A stretch of DNA of 27,643 nt from JBDTMC01 sp039934475 (GTDB taxonomy: Bacteria > Acidobacteriota > Terriglobia > Bryobacterales > Bryobacteraceae), in assembly GCA_039934475.1 (NCBI GenBank), contig JBDTMC010000040.1, positions 1 to 27,643 on the forward strand, in the 5' to 3' direction. Below the pieces are notes generated by a model. The model ran no database searches. It saw only the letters and a list, made by a program, of their open reading frames with translations, and was not told the origin of the DNA. The translations under genes and the position numbers were made by a program. This document shows positions 16,343 through 24,519 of the stretch, piece by piece. The first letter of the stretch is position 1; each line of letters starts with the position of its first letter.

Positions 16343-16687
16343 ATGACCACCGAAAGCGACGTCATGGAAACCACCGCTCTCCTCGAAGAACTGCGGTCAC
16401 ATATCGCCGATCTGTCCGCGCGCCTGCAAAAGCTGGAGGCAGCCGCGGCGCCCCCGCCGCAAGTCATGCCAACGCCGGCGCCGGTTGTTGCGGCCCCGGC
16501 TCCACAGGCGGCAGTCGCGCCCGTGGTGGAAGAGGAAATTCCGGAAGAGATCTTGTTAGTGATCGCCGCAGCCGTCGCCGCCTACTTCGGCGAGCGGGCC
16601 CACATTCGTCAGGTCCGGTTGATCCGGACGGGCGCCTGGGCACAGGAAGGCCGCGTCTCCATTCAAGCCTCTCACCGTCTGCATTGA
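16343..16687 (+). CDS. Small soluble subunit with OadG/MmdE-like C-terminal tail
   Basis: This 114-residue protein has three parts. It has an N-terminal helix likely to form a coiled coil (LLEELRSHIADLSARLQKLE) and an Ala/Pro-rich linker (about 35-65). The C-terminal segment PEEILLVIAAAVAAYFGERA is followed by IRQVRL and WAQEGRVSIQASH. That last part resembles the tail of oxaloacetate decarboxylase gamma and methylmalonyl-CoA decarboxylase delta/epsilon chains, where a helix plus an IRxIRR...W...GR...SRxxH-like motif binds the carboxyltransferase. Here the membrane helix of OadG is replaced by a coiled coil, so the protein should be soluble. It probably holds the carboxyltransferase complex together. 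A GAGGAA ribosome site lies 8 bp upstream of ATG. The assignment rests on motif resemblance. Confidence 0.7.
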   Translation: MTTESDVMETTALLEELRSHIADLSARLQKLEAAAAPPPQVMPTPAPVVAAPAPQAAVAPVVEEEIPEEILLVIAAAVAAYFGERAHIRQVRLIRTGAWAQEGRVSIQASHRLH

Positions 16688-16699
16688 TAGGGAAACCCA

Positions 16700-17089
16700 G
16701 TGAAACTCAAGATTACCGTCGAGAACAAAACATACGAAGTGGAAGTAGAGGCCGAACAGCCCGAACATGTGGCGCCGCGTAACTGGGTGATGGAACCGGG
16801 CGCGGTTCGCATGCCCGCGTCAGCTCCCTCCGTGGCCACGCCGCCGGTTGCCGCCGGCCCCAGCAACGTCAATGAAGAGAAGGTCTGCCGCAGTCCCATC
16901 TCAGGCGTTGTGGTGAAGGTACCGGCGCAGGTTGGCCAGAAAATCCAGACGGGCGATATCCTGCTGGTGCTGGAAGCCATGAAGATGGAAACCAATATCA
17001 CCGCGCCTATCGCCGGTGTCATCGCCAAGATCAACGTCAATACAGGCGATGGCGTGCAGGGTGGCCAGGTGCTTGTGGAGTTTGAATAA
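16700..17089 (+). CDS. Biotin carboxyl carrier protein, transcarboxylase 1.3S-like subunit
   Basis: This 129-residue protein starts with a beta hairpin (MKLKITVENKTYEVEVEAEQ). A Pro/Ala-rich linker and a biotinyl domain of about 70 residues follow. The biotin site is EAMKMETN with Lys95, 34 residues before the C-terminus as in classic biotin carriers. Gly-rich turns (SPISGVVVKV and APIAGVIAKINV) sit on either side as expected. It carries the carboxyl group between the 5S and 12S active sites. The start is GTG 16700 after an AGGGA site. Its TAA overlaps the ATG of the epimerase gene (TAATG). Confidence 0.95.
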   Translation: MKLKITVENKTYEVEVEAEQPEHVAPRNWVMEPGAVRMPASAPSVATPPVAAGPSNVNEEKVCRSPISGVVVKVPAQVGQKIQTGDILLVLEAMKMETNITAPIAGVIAKINVNTGDGVQGGQVLVEFE

Positions 17090-17559
17090 TGGAAAACGAG
17101 ATCAAACAAATCCCCGGTTTTCTGTTCTTCGATCATGTCGCCATCGCCGTCAAGCAGGGCGAGTTGGAAGCACACGTCAATGCCTATAAGCAGCTGGGCT
17201 TTTCTGAGATGCACCGCGAAGACGTGCTCGGGTCCGATCAGGTTCGCGAAGTGCTGCTGCAAGTGGGCGACGGCCCAAACCTCGTGCAGTTGCTGGAACC
17301 GCTGAGCCCTGATTCGCCCGTCGCCAAGCAGTTGGAGAAGAACGGGGGGCGCGGTGGATTCGCGCATGTCGCCTTCCGTGTGGCGGACATTCAGAAGGCG
17401 TTCGACTACATGAAAGCGAACTCCTTCAAGATCATCGACGCCGCTCCGCGCAATGGATCGCGCGGTACGAAGGTCTTCTTCGTGCACCCCAAAACCACTG
17501 AGGCTGCTGCGTTCGGCTACCTTATGGAAGTGGTGCAGGAGGGGAATGGCCATGCTTGA
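17089..17559 (+). CDS. Methylmalonyl-CoA epimerase
   Basis: This 156-residue VOC-fold enzyme interconverts (S)- and (R)-methylmalonyl-CoA, which links the transcarboxylase product to the mutase substrate. Metal ligands expected for the family are visible: His16 in FDHVAIAV, Gln67 in LVQLLEP, His93 in GGFAHVAFRVADI and Glu147 in YLMEVVQ. Further family marks are NGSRGTKVFFVHPK and the late Glu. The start overlaps the carrier stop, and the end overlaps the mutase small-subunit start by 8 bp. The protein is close to the usual length. Confidence 0.95.
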   Translation: MENEIKQIPGFLFFDHVAIAVKQGELEAHVNAYKQLGFSEMHREDVLGSDQVREVLLQVGDGPNLVQLLEPLSPDSPVAKQLEKNGGRGGFAHVAFRVADIQKAFDYMKANSFKIIDAAPRNGSRGTKVFFVHPKTTEAAAFGYLMEVVQEGNGHA

Positions 17560-18886
17560 CCTGCTGACTGACTTCCCGGCGGTGACCACCGCCGAATGGG
17601 AAGCAGTGATTCAGAAGGATCTCAAAGGCGCTGACTACGAAAAGAAACTGGTGTGGCGCCTCGACGAGGGCATCGCGGTTCGCCCGTATTACCGTGCGGA
17701 GAACCTCGCGGGCCTCGATACGCAGACGCAAACCGCGCCTGGGCAGTTTCCCTTCGTGCGTGGCAGCGGGGAAGCCTGGCAGTTCGCGCAGGGTTGGGAA
17801 CCGCCCGCTTCCGCCATTCGTGCTGACCTATTGCATGACGCCGGCGCCACCGCCACGCAAGAGTTGGCGTACGCGATCGCCGAAGGCGTCGAGCGGTTGG
17901 CCTCCGGCGCCGCCGCCGACGATTTCGTGTTCGCCATCGGCTCCAACTACTTCCTTGAAATCGCCAAATTGCGCGCCGCGCGCTTGCTGTGGGCGCAAGC
18001 AGCTTCGGCCTTTGAACCGGCCAATGAAGCCTCTTGCCTGATGCGCCTGCATGCCCGCACCGCCCGTTTCAACAAGAGCTCGCTCGACCCTGATACCAAC
18101 CTCCTTCGCGTCACCACTGAAGCAATGTCCGCCATTCTTGGAGGCTGCCAGTCGCTGACCATCGAACCCTTTGGTTTCGACGAACATTTGGCGATGAACA
18201 TCCACCGCATTCTAAAAGAAGAAGCGCATCTGGACTTTGTGGCTGACCCCGCGGCCGGTTCCTACTACATCGAATCGCTCACGGATGCGCTTGCTGCTGA
18301 AGCCTGGAAGCTGTTTCAGCAAGTGGAAGCCGAAGGCGGCTTTGCCAAGGCCAAAGATGGCATTGCAAAGGCAGTAGCGCAATCCAGGGCCGCCAAGGAA
18401 AAGGCCGTCAGTACGCGCCGCCGCACACTGATCGGCGTGAACAACTATCCGAACCTGAAGGACCGCGCCATACCGGGCGTTCCCGATGGTAGTCGTCTCG
18501 CTTCTCCCTTCGAAGCCATCCGCGCCCGCACGGCCCGCCAACCGCGCCCTTACACTGTGCTCCTTCTAAAGCGCGGCGACGTGAAAATGCGCACCGCGCG
18601 CGCCAACTTCTGCCTCAACTTCCTCGGCTGCGGCGGCTTCCAAATGACCGAATCCGAAGAACTGCAACCAGCCGACTTGATCGTGTTGTGCAGCTCCGAC
18701 CCCGAATACATTGCCTTTGCCCGCGACGTCGCCGCGCACACAGCGGCGCCGATCATCGTTGCCGGTAATCCTAAAGAGCAGATCGAAGAGCTGAAATCGC
18801 TCGGTGTCCAGGGCTTCGTACACATCCAGAGCGATGCCATCCAGACGCTCACCGAGTGGCAAAACCGCCTCGGGATGGAGGCATAA
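17552..18886 (+). CDS. mutA: Methylmalonyl-CoA mutase small (beta) subunit, short form
   Basis: This 444-residue protein is clearly related to the mutase chain encoded next (IGSNYFLEIAKLRAARLLWAQ parallels IGMNHFMEIAKMRAARVLWAK; DPAAGSYYIESLTDALA parallels DPWAGSYYVESLTRDLM). It is non-catalytic in known heterodimers. Compared with the large subunit, a block of about 140 residues covering the first half of the barrel is missing. The C-terminal cobalamin-domain fold (about 325-444) has KMRTARANF in place of DxHxxG, so it should not bind cobalamin. I chose ATG 17552 because AGGAGGGG lies just upstream and the protein begins LLTDFPAVTTAEWEAV, as in the family. Classic small subunits exceed 600 residues. 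Confidence 0.88.
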   Translation: MLDLLTDFPAVTTAEWEAVIQKDLKGADYEKKLVWRLDEGIAVRPYYRAENLAGLDTQTQTAPGQFPFVRGSGEAWQFAQGWEPPASAIRADLLHDAGATATQELAYAIAEGVERLASGAAADDFVFAIGSNYFLEIAKLRAARLLWAQAASAFEPANEASCLMRLHARTARFNKSSLDPDTNLLRVTTEAMSAILGGCQSLTIEPFGFDEHLAMNIHRILKEEAHLDFVADPAAGSYYIESLTDALAAEAWKLFQQVEAEGGFAKAKDGIAKAVAQSRAAKEKAVSTRRRTLIGVNNYPNLKDRAIPGVPDGSRLASPFEAIRARTARQPRPYTVLLLKRGDVKMRTARANFCLNFLGCGGFQMTESEELQPADLIVLCSSDPEYIAFARDVAAHTAAPIIVAGNPKEQIEELKSLGVQGFVHIQSDAIQTLTEWQNRLGMEA

Positions 18887-18888
18887 CC

Positions 18889-21039
18889 ATGCGCCCCGAC
18901 TTCACTAAGATCGACTACAAACCAACGCACACCGGAACTGCGCCATCCGCGAACCTCACACCTGATTGGCTGACGCCGGAACACATTCCGGTGAAGCCGT
19001 TCTATACGGCCGAAGACCTCGCGTCGATGACGCATCTTAACTACGCGGCTGGACTTCCGCCGTACCTACGCGGCCCTTACTCCTCCATGTACGCCATGCA
19101 GCCGTGGACTATCCGCCAGTATGCCGGATTCTCCACCGCCGAAGAGTCCAATGCCTTCTACCGCCGCAATCTCGCCGCAGGCCAGAAGGGTCTTTCCGTC
19201 GCCTTCGATCTGGCTACTCATCGCGGCTATGACTCCGATAATGAGCGTGTGGTCGGCGATGTCGGCAAGGCCGGAGTGGCCATCGACAGCGTCGAGGATA
19301 TGAAGATCCTCTTCCGCGATATCCCGCTCGATCAGATGTCGGTCTCCATGACGATGAACGGCGCCGTGCTGCCCATCATGGCGTTCTACATCGTCGCCGC
19401 CGAAGAGCAGGGCTTCAAGCCCGCGCAGCTCAGCGGCACCATCCAAAACGACATCCTCAAAGAGTTCATGGTCCGCAACACGTACATCTATGGACCAACG
19501 CCTTCGATGCACATCATCGGCGACATCTTCCGCTACTGCTCCTTCCAGATGCCCAAGTACAACTGCATCTCCATCAGCGGATACCACATGCAGGAAGCAG
19601 GCGCGACGGCCGACATTGAGTTGGGTTACACACTAGCCGACGGTTTGGAATACATTCGCACCGGCATCGCCGCCGGCCTGAGCATCGACGAATTCGCGCC
19701 CCGCCTCAGCTTCTTCTGGGCAATCGGCATGAACCACTTCATGGAGATCGCCAAAATGCGCGCCGCTCGCGTACTGTGGGCGAAGATCATCAAAGGGTTC
19801 CATCCGAAGAACACGAAGTCGATGGCGCTACGCACGCACTCGCAGACCTCCGGCTGGAGCCTCACCGCGCAGGATGTCTTCAACAACGTCTCGCGCACGT
19901 GTGTGGAAGCCATGGCAGCCGCGCTCGGCCATACGCAGTCGCTCCACACTAATGCCCTTGATGAAGCGATCGCGTTGCCCACGGATTTCTCAGCCCGCAT
20001 CGCCCGCAACACGCAGATCTACCTGCAGGAAGAGACCGGCATCACCAAAGTGGTGGACCCGTGGGCCGGCAGCTACTACGTCGAAAGCCTCACCCGCGAC
20101 CTGATGCAGAAGGCGTGGGATCATATCCAGGAAGTGGAAGCTCTCGGCGGTATGACGAAAGCCATTGAAACCGGCCTTCCGAAGATGCGCATTGAGGAAG
20201 CAGCTGCCCGCCGCCAGGCGCGCATCGATTCCGGCCGCGAGGTCATCGTCGGCGTCAACAGATACCAGCGTGATCACGACCAGCAGATCGATGTACTGGA
20301 AGTGGACAACCGCGCCGTGCTCGACAACCAGCTGCAGCGTCTGGCGGAGATTCGCCGCACACGCGATCCAAGAGCCGTGGAAGCCGCCCTCGATGCACTT
20401 ACTAAGTGCGCCGAAACGAAGGAAGGCAACTTGCTTGAGTTGGCTGTGAATGCAGCTCGCCTGCGCGCGACGCTGGGCGAAATATCCACTGCCTTGGAGA
20501 AAGTCTTCGGCCGCTACAAAGCGGTCAACCGCACTATCTCCGGCGTCTACTCGGCGGAGAGCGCCGGCGCGCCCGAGTTCATCAAGGCCCGTGAAATGGC
20601 CGAAGAGTTTGCCGCTTCCGAAGGCCGCCGTCCGCGCATCCTGGTTGCCAAGATGGGTCAGGACGGCCATGATCGCGGCGCCAAGGTCATTGCCACTGCC
20701 TTCGCCGATGTCGGCTTCGATGTCGACGTTGGTCCGCTCTTCCAAACTCCGCGCGAAGCCGCCCGCATGGCCGTGGAGAACGACGTTCACGTGCTGGGCG
20801 TCTCTACACTCGCCGGAGGCCACAAAACATTGGTCCCCGAAGTCATCGCAGAGCTGAAGCGCATGAACCGGCCCGACATCCTGGTCTACGTCGGCGGAGT
20901 CATTCCGCCGCAAGACTACGACTATCTCTACAAGGCAGGCGTGGCGGGAGTCTTCGGCCCTGGTAGCGTCATCCCCACCTGCGCCCAGACCATTCTCACC
21001 GCTTTGATGGGAACCCCGAGTGGTGCAGGAGTCGAATAA
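18889..21039 (+). CDS. mutB: Methylmalonyl-CoA mutase large (alpha) subunit, cobalamin-dependent
   Basis: This 716-residue catalytic chain interconverts (R)-methylmalonyl-CoA and succinyl-CoA through adenosylcobalamin. The TIM barrel (about 40-430) has the mutase signature RPYL-like PPYLRGPYSSMYAMQPWTIR, VAFDLATHRGYDSDNERVVG, SMTMNGAVLPIMAFY and ISGYHMQEAGATADIEL with the catalytic His. The C-terminal cobalamin domain carries DGHDRG (Asp592-His594-Gly597) followed by GVSTLAGGHKTLVPEV. I chose ATG 18889 after GGAGG rather than an in-frame start 33 bp upstream, because it lies 2 bp after the small-subunit stop and fits known N-termini. The 3' end overlaps the chaperone gene by 20 bp. Confidence 0.97.
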   Translation: MRPDFTKIDYKPTHTGTAPSANLTPDWLTPEHIPVKPFYTAEDLASMTHLNYAAGLPPYLRGPYSSMYAMQPWTIRQYAGFSTAEESNAFYRRNLAAGQKGLSVAFDLATHRGYDSDNERVVGDVGKAGVAIDSVEDMKILFRDIPLDQMSVSMTMNGAVLPIMAFYIVAAEEQGFKPAQLSGTIQNDILKEFMVRNTYIYGPTPSMHIIGDIFRYCSFQMPKYNCISISGYHMQEAGATADIELGYTLADGLEYIRTGIAAGLSIDEFAPRLSFFWAIGMNHFMEIAKMRAARVLWAKIIKGFHPKNTKSMALRTHSQTSGWSLTAQDVFNNVSRTCVEAMAAALGHTQSLHTNALDEAIALPTDFSARIARNTQIYLQEETGITKVVDPWAGSYYVESLTRDLMQKAWDHIQEVEALGGMTKAIETGLPKMRIEEAAARRQARIDSGREVIVGVNRYQRDHDQQIDVLEVDNRAVLDNQLQRLAEIRRTRDPRAVEAALDALTKCAETKEGNLLELAVNAARLRATLGEISTALEKVFGRYKAVNRTISGVYSAESAGAPEFIKAREMAEEFAASEGRRPRILVAKMGQDGHDRGAKVIATAFADVGFDVDVGPLFQTPREAARMAVENDVHVLGVSTLAGGHKTLVPEVIAELKRMNRPDILVYVGGVIPPQDYDYLYKAGVAGVFGPGSVIPTCAQTILTALMGTPSGAGVE

Positions 21040-22036
21040 AGCGGCCCGGCGCGGCCGGTTGCCCGCCTCTCAATACGTGGATGGCATTCTGCGCGGGGAC
21101 CGTACCCTGCTCGCGCGAGCCATCACCGTCATTGAAAGCGAGCAGCCGGCAGATGCCGAACTGGCCGGTTCCATTCTCGATTCCATCCTTCCTTATAGTG
21201 GTCAGTCCCGGCGCGTCGGCATCACCGGCGTGCCGGGCGTTGGCAAAAGCACGTTCATCGACATGCTCGGCATGCACCTCATTCAGGCTCGCGATGAGAG
21301 GGTGGCCGTGCTCAGTGTCGATCCTTCCAGTCCCATTTCTGGCGGCAGCATCCTCGGCGACAAGACGCGCATGGAGCGCCTGGCTGTCGAAGAGCGCGCC
21401 TTCATCCGCCCTTCTCCCGCACGCGGCCACCTCGGCGGCGTAGCGCGCCGCACGCGCGAGACCATTCTGTTATGCGAAGCCGCCGGCTACCAGAACATCC
21501 TCGTAGAAACCGTGGGCGTGGGACAGTCGGAAACAGCCGTCCGCTCCATGACTGACTTCTTTCTGCTGCTGATGCTCGCTGGAGCCGGGGACGAACTGCA
21601 GGGGATCAAGCGCGGCATTATCGAAATGATCGACGGCATGGCCATCAACAAAGCCGATGGCGATAACAAAGCCAAAGCCGATCGCGCCCGCGTGGAGTAT
21701 GCAAGCGCCCTCCATCTGTTTCCACTCGGACCTGACGGCTGGTCGCCGCGCGTCCTCACCTGTTCCGCCCTCAATGGCGACGGCATTTCGGAACTGTGGG
21801 ACATTGTGCTGGAGCACCGCGCGCATCTGGAAGCCAGCGGCGCCCTTGAATCCCGCCGCAGCGCCCAAGCTCTCGATTGGATGCGCGAACTGGTATCGGG
21901 CGGACTGGAGGAGATGTTCCAGCGCGACCCGCGCGTCGCCGAACGCCTCCCCCTGCTGCGCGACGCCGTCCGCCGCGGCCATGTCTCGTCCTTCGTCGCT
22001 GCCAAAGAATTACTGACTTTATTTCATACAAAGTAG
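21020..22036 (+). CDS. meaB: MeaB/ArgK-type G-protein chaperone of methylmalonyl-CoA mutase
   Basis: This 338-residue GTPase of the G3E/SIMIBI class guards and reloads the cobalamin cofactor of the mutase. The P-loop is GVPGVGKST (residues 70-78). Family marks SVDPSSPISGGSILGDKTRM, RPSPARGHLGGVARRTRE, ETVGVGQSE and the guanine-specificity motif NKADGDN are present. The lack of an ATG nearby and the 20-bp overlap with mutB point to GTG 21020 as start. It lies directly after its client, as is usual for this family, and has a helical C-terminal dimerisation part. Confidence 0.95.
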   Translation: MVQESNKAARRGRLPASQYVDGILRGDRTLLARAITVIESEQPADAELAGSILDSILPYSGQSRRVGITGVPGVGKSTFIDMLGMHLIQARDERVAVLSVDPSSPISGGSILGDKTRMERLAVEERAFIRPSPARGHLGGVARRTRETILLCEAAGYQNILVETVGVGQSETAVRSMTDFFLLLMLAGAGDELQGIKRGIIEMIDGMAINKADGDNKAKADRARVEYASALHLFPLGPDGWSPRVLTCSALNGDGISELWDIVLEHRAHLEASGALESRRSAQALDWMRELVSGGLEEMFQRDPRVAERLPLLRDAVRRGHVSSFVAAKELLTLFHTK

Positions 22037-22042
22037 GCCCTC

Positions 22043-23542
22043 ATGTCACTTCCATTCCCCATCCTTTCTGCCGAAGAGGCAGCCGCCCTCATTCAACACG
22101 GTCAGTCCATCGGGTTCAGCGGCTTCACCCCAGCGGGAGCCGCCAAAGCCGTCCCCCGCGCCCTCGCCAAGCGAGCCAAGGCGGAGCATGCCGCCGGCCG
22201 CCCGTTCAAAGTCGGCGTCCTCACCGGAGCCTCCACCGGTCCGTCGCTTGACGGAGCGCTAGCCGAAGCCGAAGCCATCAGTTTCCGCACGCCGTACCAG
22301 TCTGACGCCACCCTCCGTAAACAGATCAACGAAGGCACAGTGCAGTTCTTCGATATGCACTTGTCCCAACTGCCGCAGTCTGTCCGCTATGGCTTCCTCG
22401 GCAAGTTGCATTGGGCCGTAGTGGAAGCCTGCGACATCACCGCCGGTGGCGGCATCGTGCTCACGACGTCCGTGGGCGCATCCCCCACGTATCTCCACCG
22501 CGCCGACAAAGTGATCATCGAACTCAACGCCAAGCATCCGCCACAGTTGCTCGGCATGCACGACATCTTCGAGCCGGAAGATCCGCCGACGCGCCGCGAG
22601 ATTCCCATCTACAGCCCTACTGACCGCGCTGGCGCGCCGCTGGTTACGATTCCACCGTCGAAGATCGCTGGCATCGTGATGACCAATGAACCGGACGAAT
22701 GCGGGGCTTTCGCTCCCTCCACGCCGGTCACCGAGCAAATCGGCGCCAACGTCGCCGCCTTCCTAGTCAATGAAATGCGCGTCGGCCGGATCCCGCCCGA
22801 CTTCTTACCCCTACAATCGGGCGTCGGCGACATCGCCAATTCCGTTCTCGCCGCTCTCGGCGCGAGCACGGAAATCCCCAACTTCCAGATGTACACCGAG
22901 GTCTTGCAGGACTCCGTGGTGAGTCTGCTCGAGAACGGCCGGTGCAGTTTCGCCTCCACCTGCGCCTTCACCTTGAGCCCCGCCATGATGGCCCGCGTCA
23001 CCAGCAATCTCGAGTTCTTCCGCGCCCGCGTCCTGATGCGTCCTCAGGAGATCTCGAATCATCCCGAGATCGTTCGCCGCCTCGGCATCATCTCGATGAA
23101 CACGGCGATTGAAATCGACCTCTTCGGCAACGTAAACTCCACGCACGTCCTCGGCCGCCAGATGATGAACGGCATCGGTGGCTCAGGCGACTTCACCCGC
23201 AACGCCTACCTCTCGATCTTTAGTTGCCCCTCAATTCAGAAGGGGGGCAAGATCTCCACCATCGTGCCTCTGGTGACACACGCCGACCACAGTGAGCACT
23301 CGGTGCAAATCGTAGTCACCGAACAAGGCGTCGCCGACCTACGCGGCAAAGATCCCCACCAGCGCGCCCGTCTCATCATCGACAACTGCGCCAACCCCGA
23401 ATACCGCGACCAATTGCATCACTACCTGGAATTGACAAAGGCCGGCCACACGCCACAGTCTCTGTCCCTCGCCTTCGCCATGCACCGTCAACTCGCGCGC
23501 CACGGCGACATGCGTCGAATCGAGTGGGAAGAGTTCCGGTAA
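22043..23542 (+). CDS. Acetyl-CoA hydrolase/transferase family CoA-transferase (succinyl-CoA:acetate / propionyl-CoA:succinate type)
   Basis: This 499-residue class I CoA-transferase would exchange CoA between succinyl-CoA and acetate or propionate. It shows the two-domain layout with GASTGPSLDG early, AGGGIVLTTSVGASPTYL, the glycine loop QSGVGDIANSVL and the catalytic-glutamate segment MYTEVLQDSVV with Glu286. The C-terminal GSGDFTRNAYLSIF and VVTEQGVADLRGKDPHQRA are family hallmarks. Following a mutase operon, a propionyl-CoA:succinate role that closes the Wood-Werkman cycle is most likely, but acetate as acceptor (AarC-like) cannot be excluded. It starts 6 bp after the meaB stop. Its last about 220 bp are duplicated downstream. 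Confidence 0.93.
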   Translation: MSLPFPILSAEEAAALIQHGQSIGFSGFTPAGAAKAVPRALAKRAKAEHAAGRPFKVGVLTGASTGPSLDGALAEAEAISFRTPYQSDATLRKQINEGTVQFFDMHLSQLPQSVRYGFLGKLHWAVVEACDITAGGGIVLTTSVGASPTYLHRADKVIIELNAKHPPQLLGMHDIFEPEDPPTRREIPIYSPTDRAGAPLVTIPPSKIAGIVMTNEPDECGAFAPSTPVTEQIGANVAAFLVNEMRVGRIPPDFLPLQSGVGDIANSVLAALGASTEIPNFQMYTEVLQDSVVSLLENGRCSFASTCAFTLSPAMMARVTSNLEFFRARVLMRPQEISNHPEIVRRLGIISMNTAIEIDLFGNVNSTHVLGRQMMNGIGGSGDFTRNAYLSIFSCPSIQKGGKISTIVPLVTHADHSEHSVQIVVTEQGVADLRGKDPHQRARLIIDNCANPEYRDQLHHYLELTKAGHTPQSLSLAFAMHRQLARHGDMRRIEWEEFR

Positions 23543-23544
23543 AC
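23324..23544 (+). repeat. Direct repeat, copy 1 (3' end of the CoA-transferase gene)
   Basis: These 221 bp pair with 24568-24789. The similarity starts inside codons for QGVADLRGKD and stops two to three bases after the TAA, so the repeated unit is the gene's exact 3' end. Confidence 0.95.
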
Positions 23545-23944
23545 CAGCTGTAAACTACACGAGTTGGTGCCACACTTTGCGCAGTTGCGGTTGTCACATT
23601 TAACACGCCATGCGGAGCGAGCTATCTAGGTGTGTTCGGAGATGTTGGATATCAAATCTACGGGTCTACAACGCACACGATGGCGGCTAATTGTCTTTAT
23701 CTGGAGCCATGGGAAACGCTTACGGACTCAAAATGGGAAGTTCCTCAAGGAAAACGCAATCGGCCCCATGCCGGGGTTTCCCGACAGCAGTGAATACGCC
23801 TCCGACACCGGCGTCTTTGATGACGTACCTCTAGGAGCATGCGCCGACTCTACGTTCGTACTAGTAGTTGGTACGCGTCGAGCACCGGATTAGGCAACGG
23901 CAAATACTCTAATCGCGGCGACGTTTCGATTTCGAGGGGATAGA
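23543..23944. other. About 400 bp of orphan sequence with possible degraded reading frames
   Basis: No recognised gene lies here. One plus-strand frame without a good start (about 23554-23790) reads like protein (GASYLGVFGDVGYQIYGSTT), and another (23630-23893, 87 residues from GTG) takes over later (AIGPMPGFPDSSEYASDTGV). The pair could be a frameshifted remnant of one gene. By eye the sequence is less GC-rich than the operon before it. Confidence 0.35.
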
Positions 23945-24442
23945 ATGAAAATTTGCATAACACTTTTGGCAGTAAGCATCTGCGGGAGTCTCGCGATGGG
24001 ACAGGTGCTGAACGACGGCGCTAATGGAACGCCTCTACTGAACGGACCAGACAAGGGGGTGGTTCCAAGAGGGCACCCGAACATGACTCCCGAGCAATTC
24101 CAGCTTGAGCTAGTAAAACGACTCATTAATAGACCTACAGACCCGATCACCAGCGGAAGGGCCCTTCTTCATCGCCTAGGAGACCAAACGGCGGTCATCG
24201 TGATAAAGATTGCGGGCGCATCATCCCTATCTGAGACCCAGGAACTGATGGTGTTGGAGATGTTAACTGTTGCCTTCGAATCTCCGCATTCTATCAAGAG
24301 TGACGCCGACCGCCATCCCAATGCGACTCAGTTTCTCTTGCGTTCGCTAGAAGCTTCCAACTACTCAAGCGTGCGGAGCCGTATCTCTGAAGTTCGTCAG
24401 GCTATCTCCAGTTCGGTTGATGAAGCGCGACCTCAACCTTAA
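23945..24442 (+). CDS. Small secreted protein of unknown function
   Basis: This 165-residue protein begins with a clear Sec signal (MKICITLLAVSICGSLAMGQ). A GAGGGGAT ribosome site lies upstream at a normal distance. The mature part has a polar N-terminus with GHPNMTPEQFQLELVKRLIN and then a mainly helical body that I do not recognise. Codon use is less GC-biased than in the operon. It lies between the two copies of the CoA-transferase 3' end, so it may have arrived or been rearranged together with them. No transposase or integrase is nearby. Confidence 0.65.
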   Translation: MKICITLLAVSICGSLAMGQVLNDGANGTPLLNGPDKGVVPRGHPNMTPEQFQLELVKRLINRPTDPITSGRALLHRLGDQTAVIVIKIAGASSLSETQELMVLEMLTVAFESPHSIKSDADRHPNATQFLLRSLEASNYSSVRSRISEVRQAISSSVDEARPQP

Positions 24443-24485
24443 CTGACTGCCTTTGAAACTACGGGTCCACCGAGGGAATTCCTAC

Positions 24486-24519
24486 TCGAGGCTTGGGGAA
24501 GTTGCCACCTAAGCCTCGA
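24486..24519. repeat. 9-bp perfect inverted repeat (possible hairpin)
   Basis: TCGAGGCTT (24486-24494) and AAGCCTCGA (24511-24519) are perfect reverse complements around a 16-nt loop. It lies 44 bp after the secreted-protein stop and about 50 bp before the second CoA-transferase repeat. No T-run follows, so it is not a standard intrinsic terminator. Confidence 0.6.

Noticed and set aside
13199..17089. Sodium-pumping oxaloacetate or methylmalonyl-CoA decarboxylase
   Set aside because: No membrane beta subunit is present and the small subunit lacks the membrane helix of OadG/MmdD.
17453..17551. Longer start for the mutase small subunit
   Set aside because: It would run through the epimerase coding region and add an Arg/Ser-rich stretch; a strong ribosome site precedes ATG 17552.
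16672..17589. 305-codon minus-strand frame opposite the carrier and epimerase
   Set aside because: Low-complexity translation with no domain, fully opposite two certain genes.
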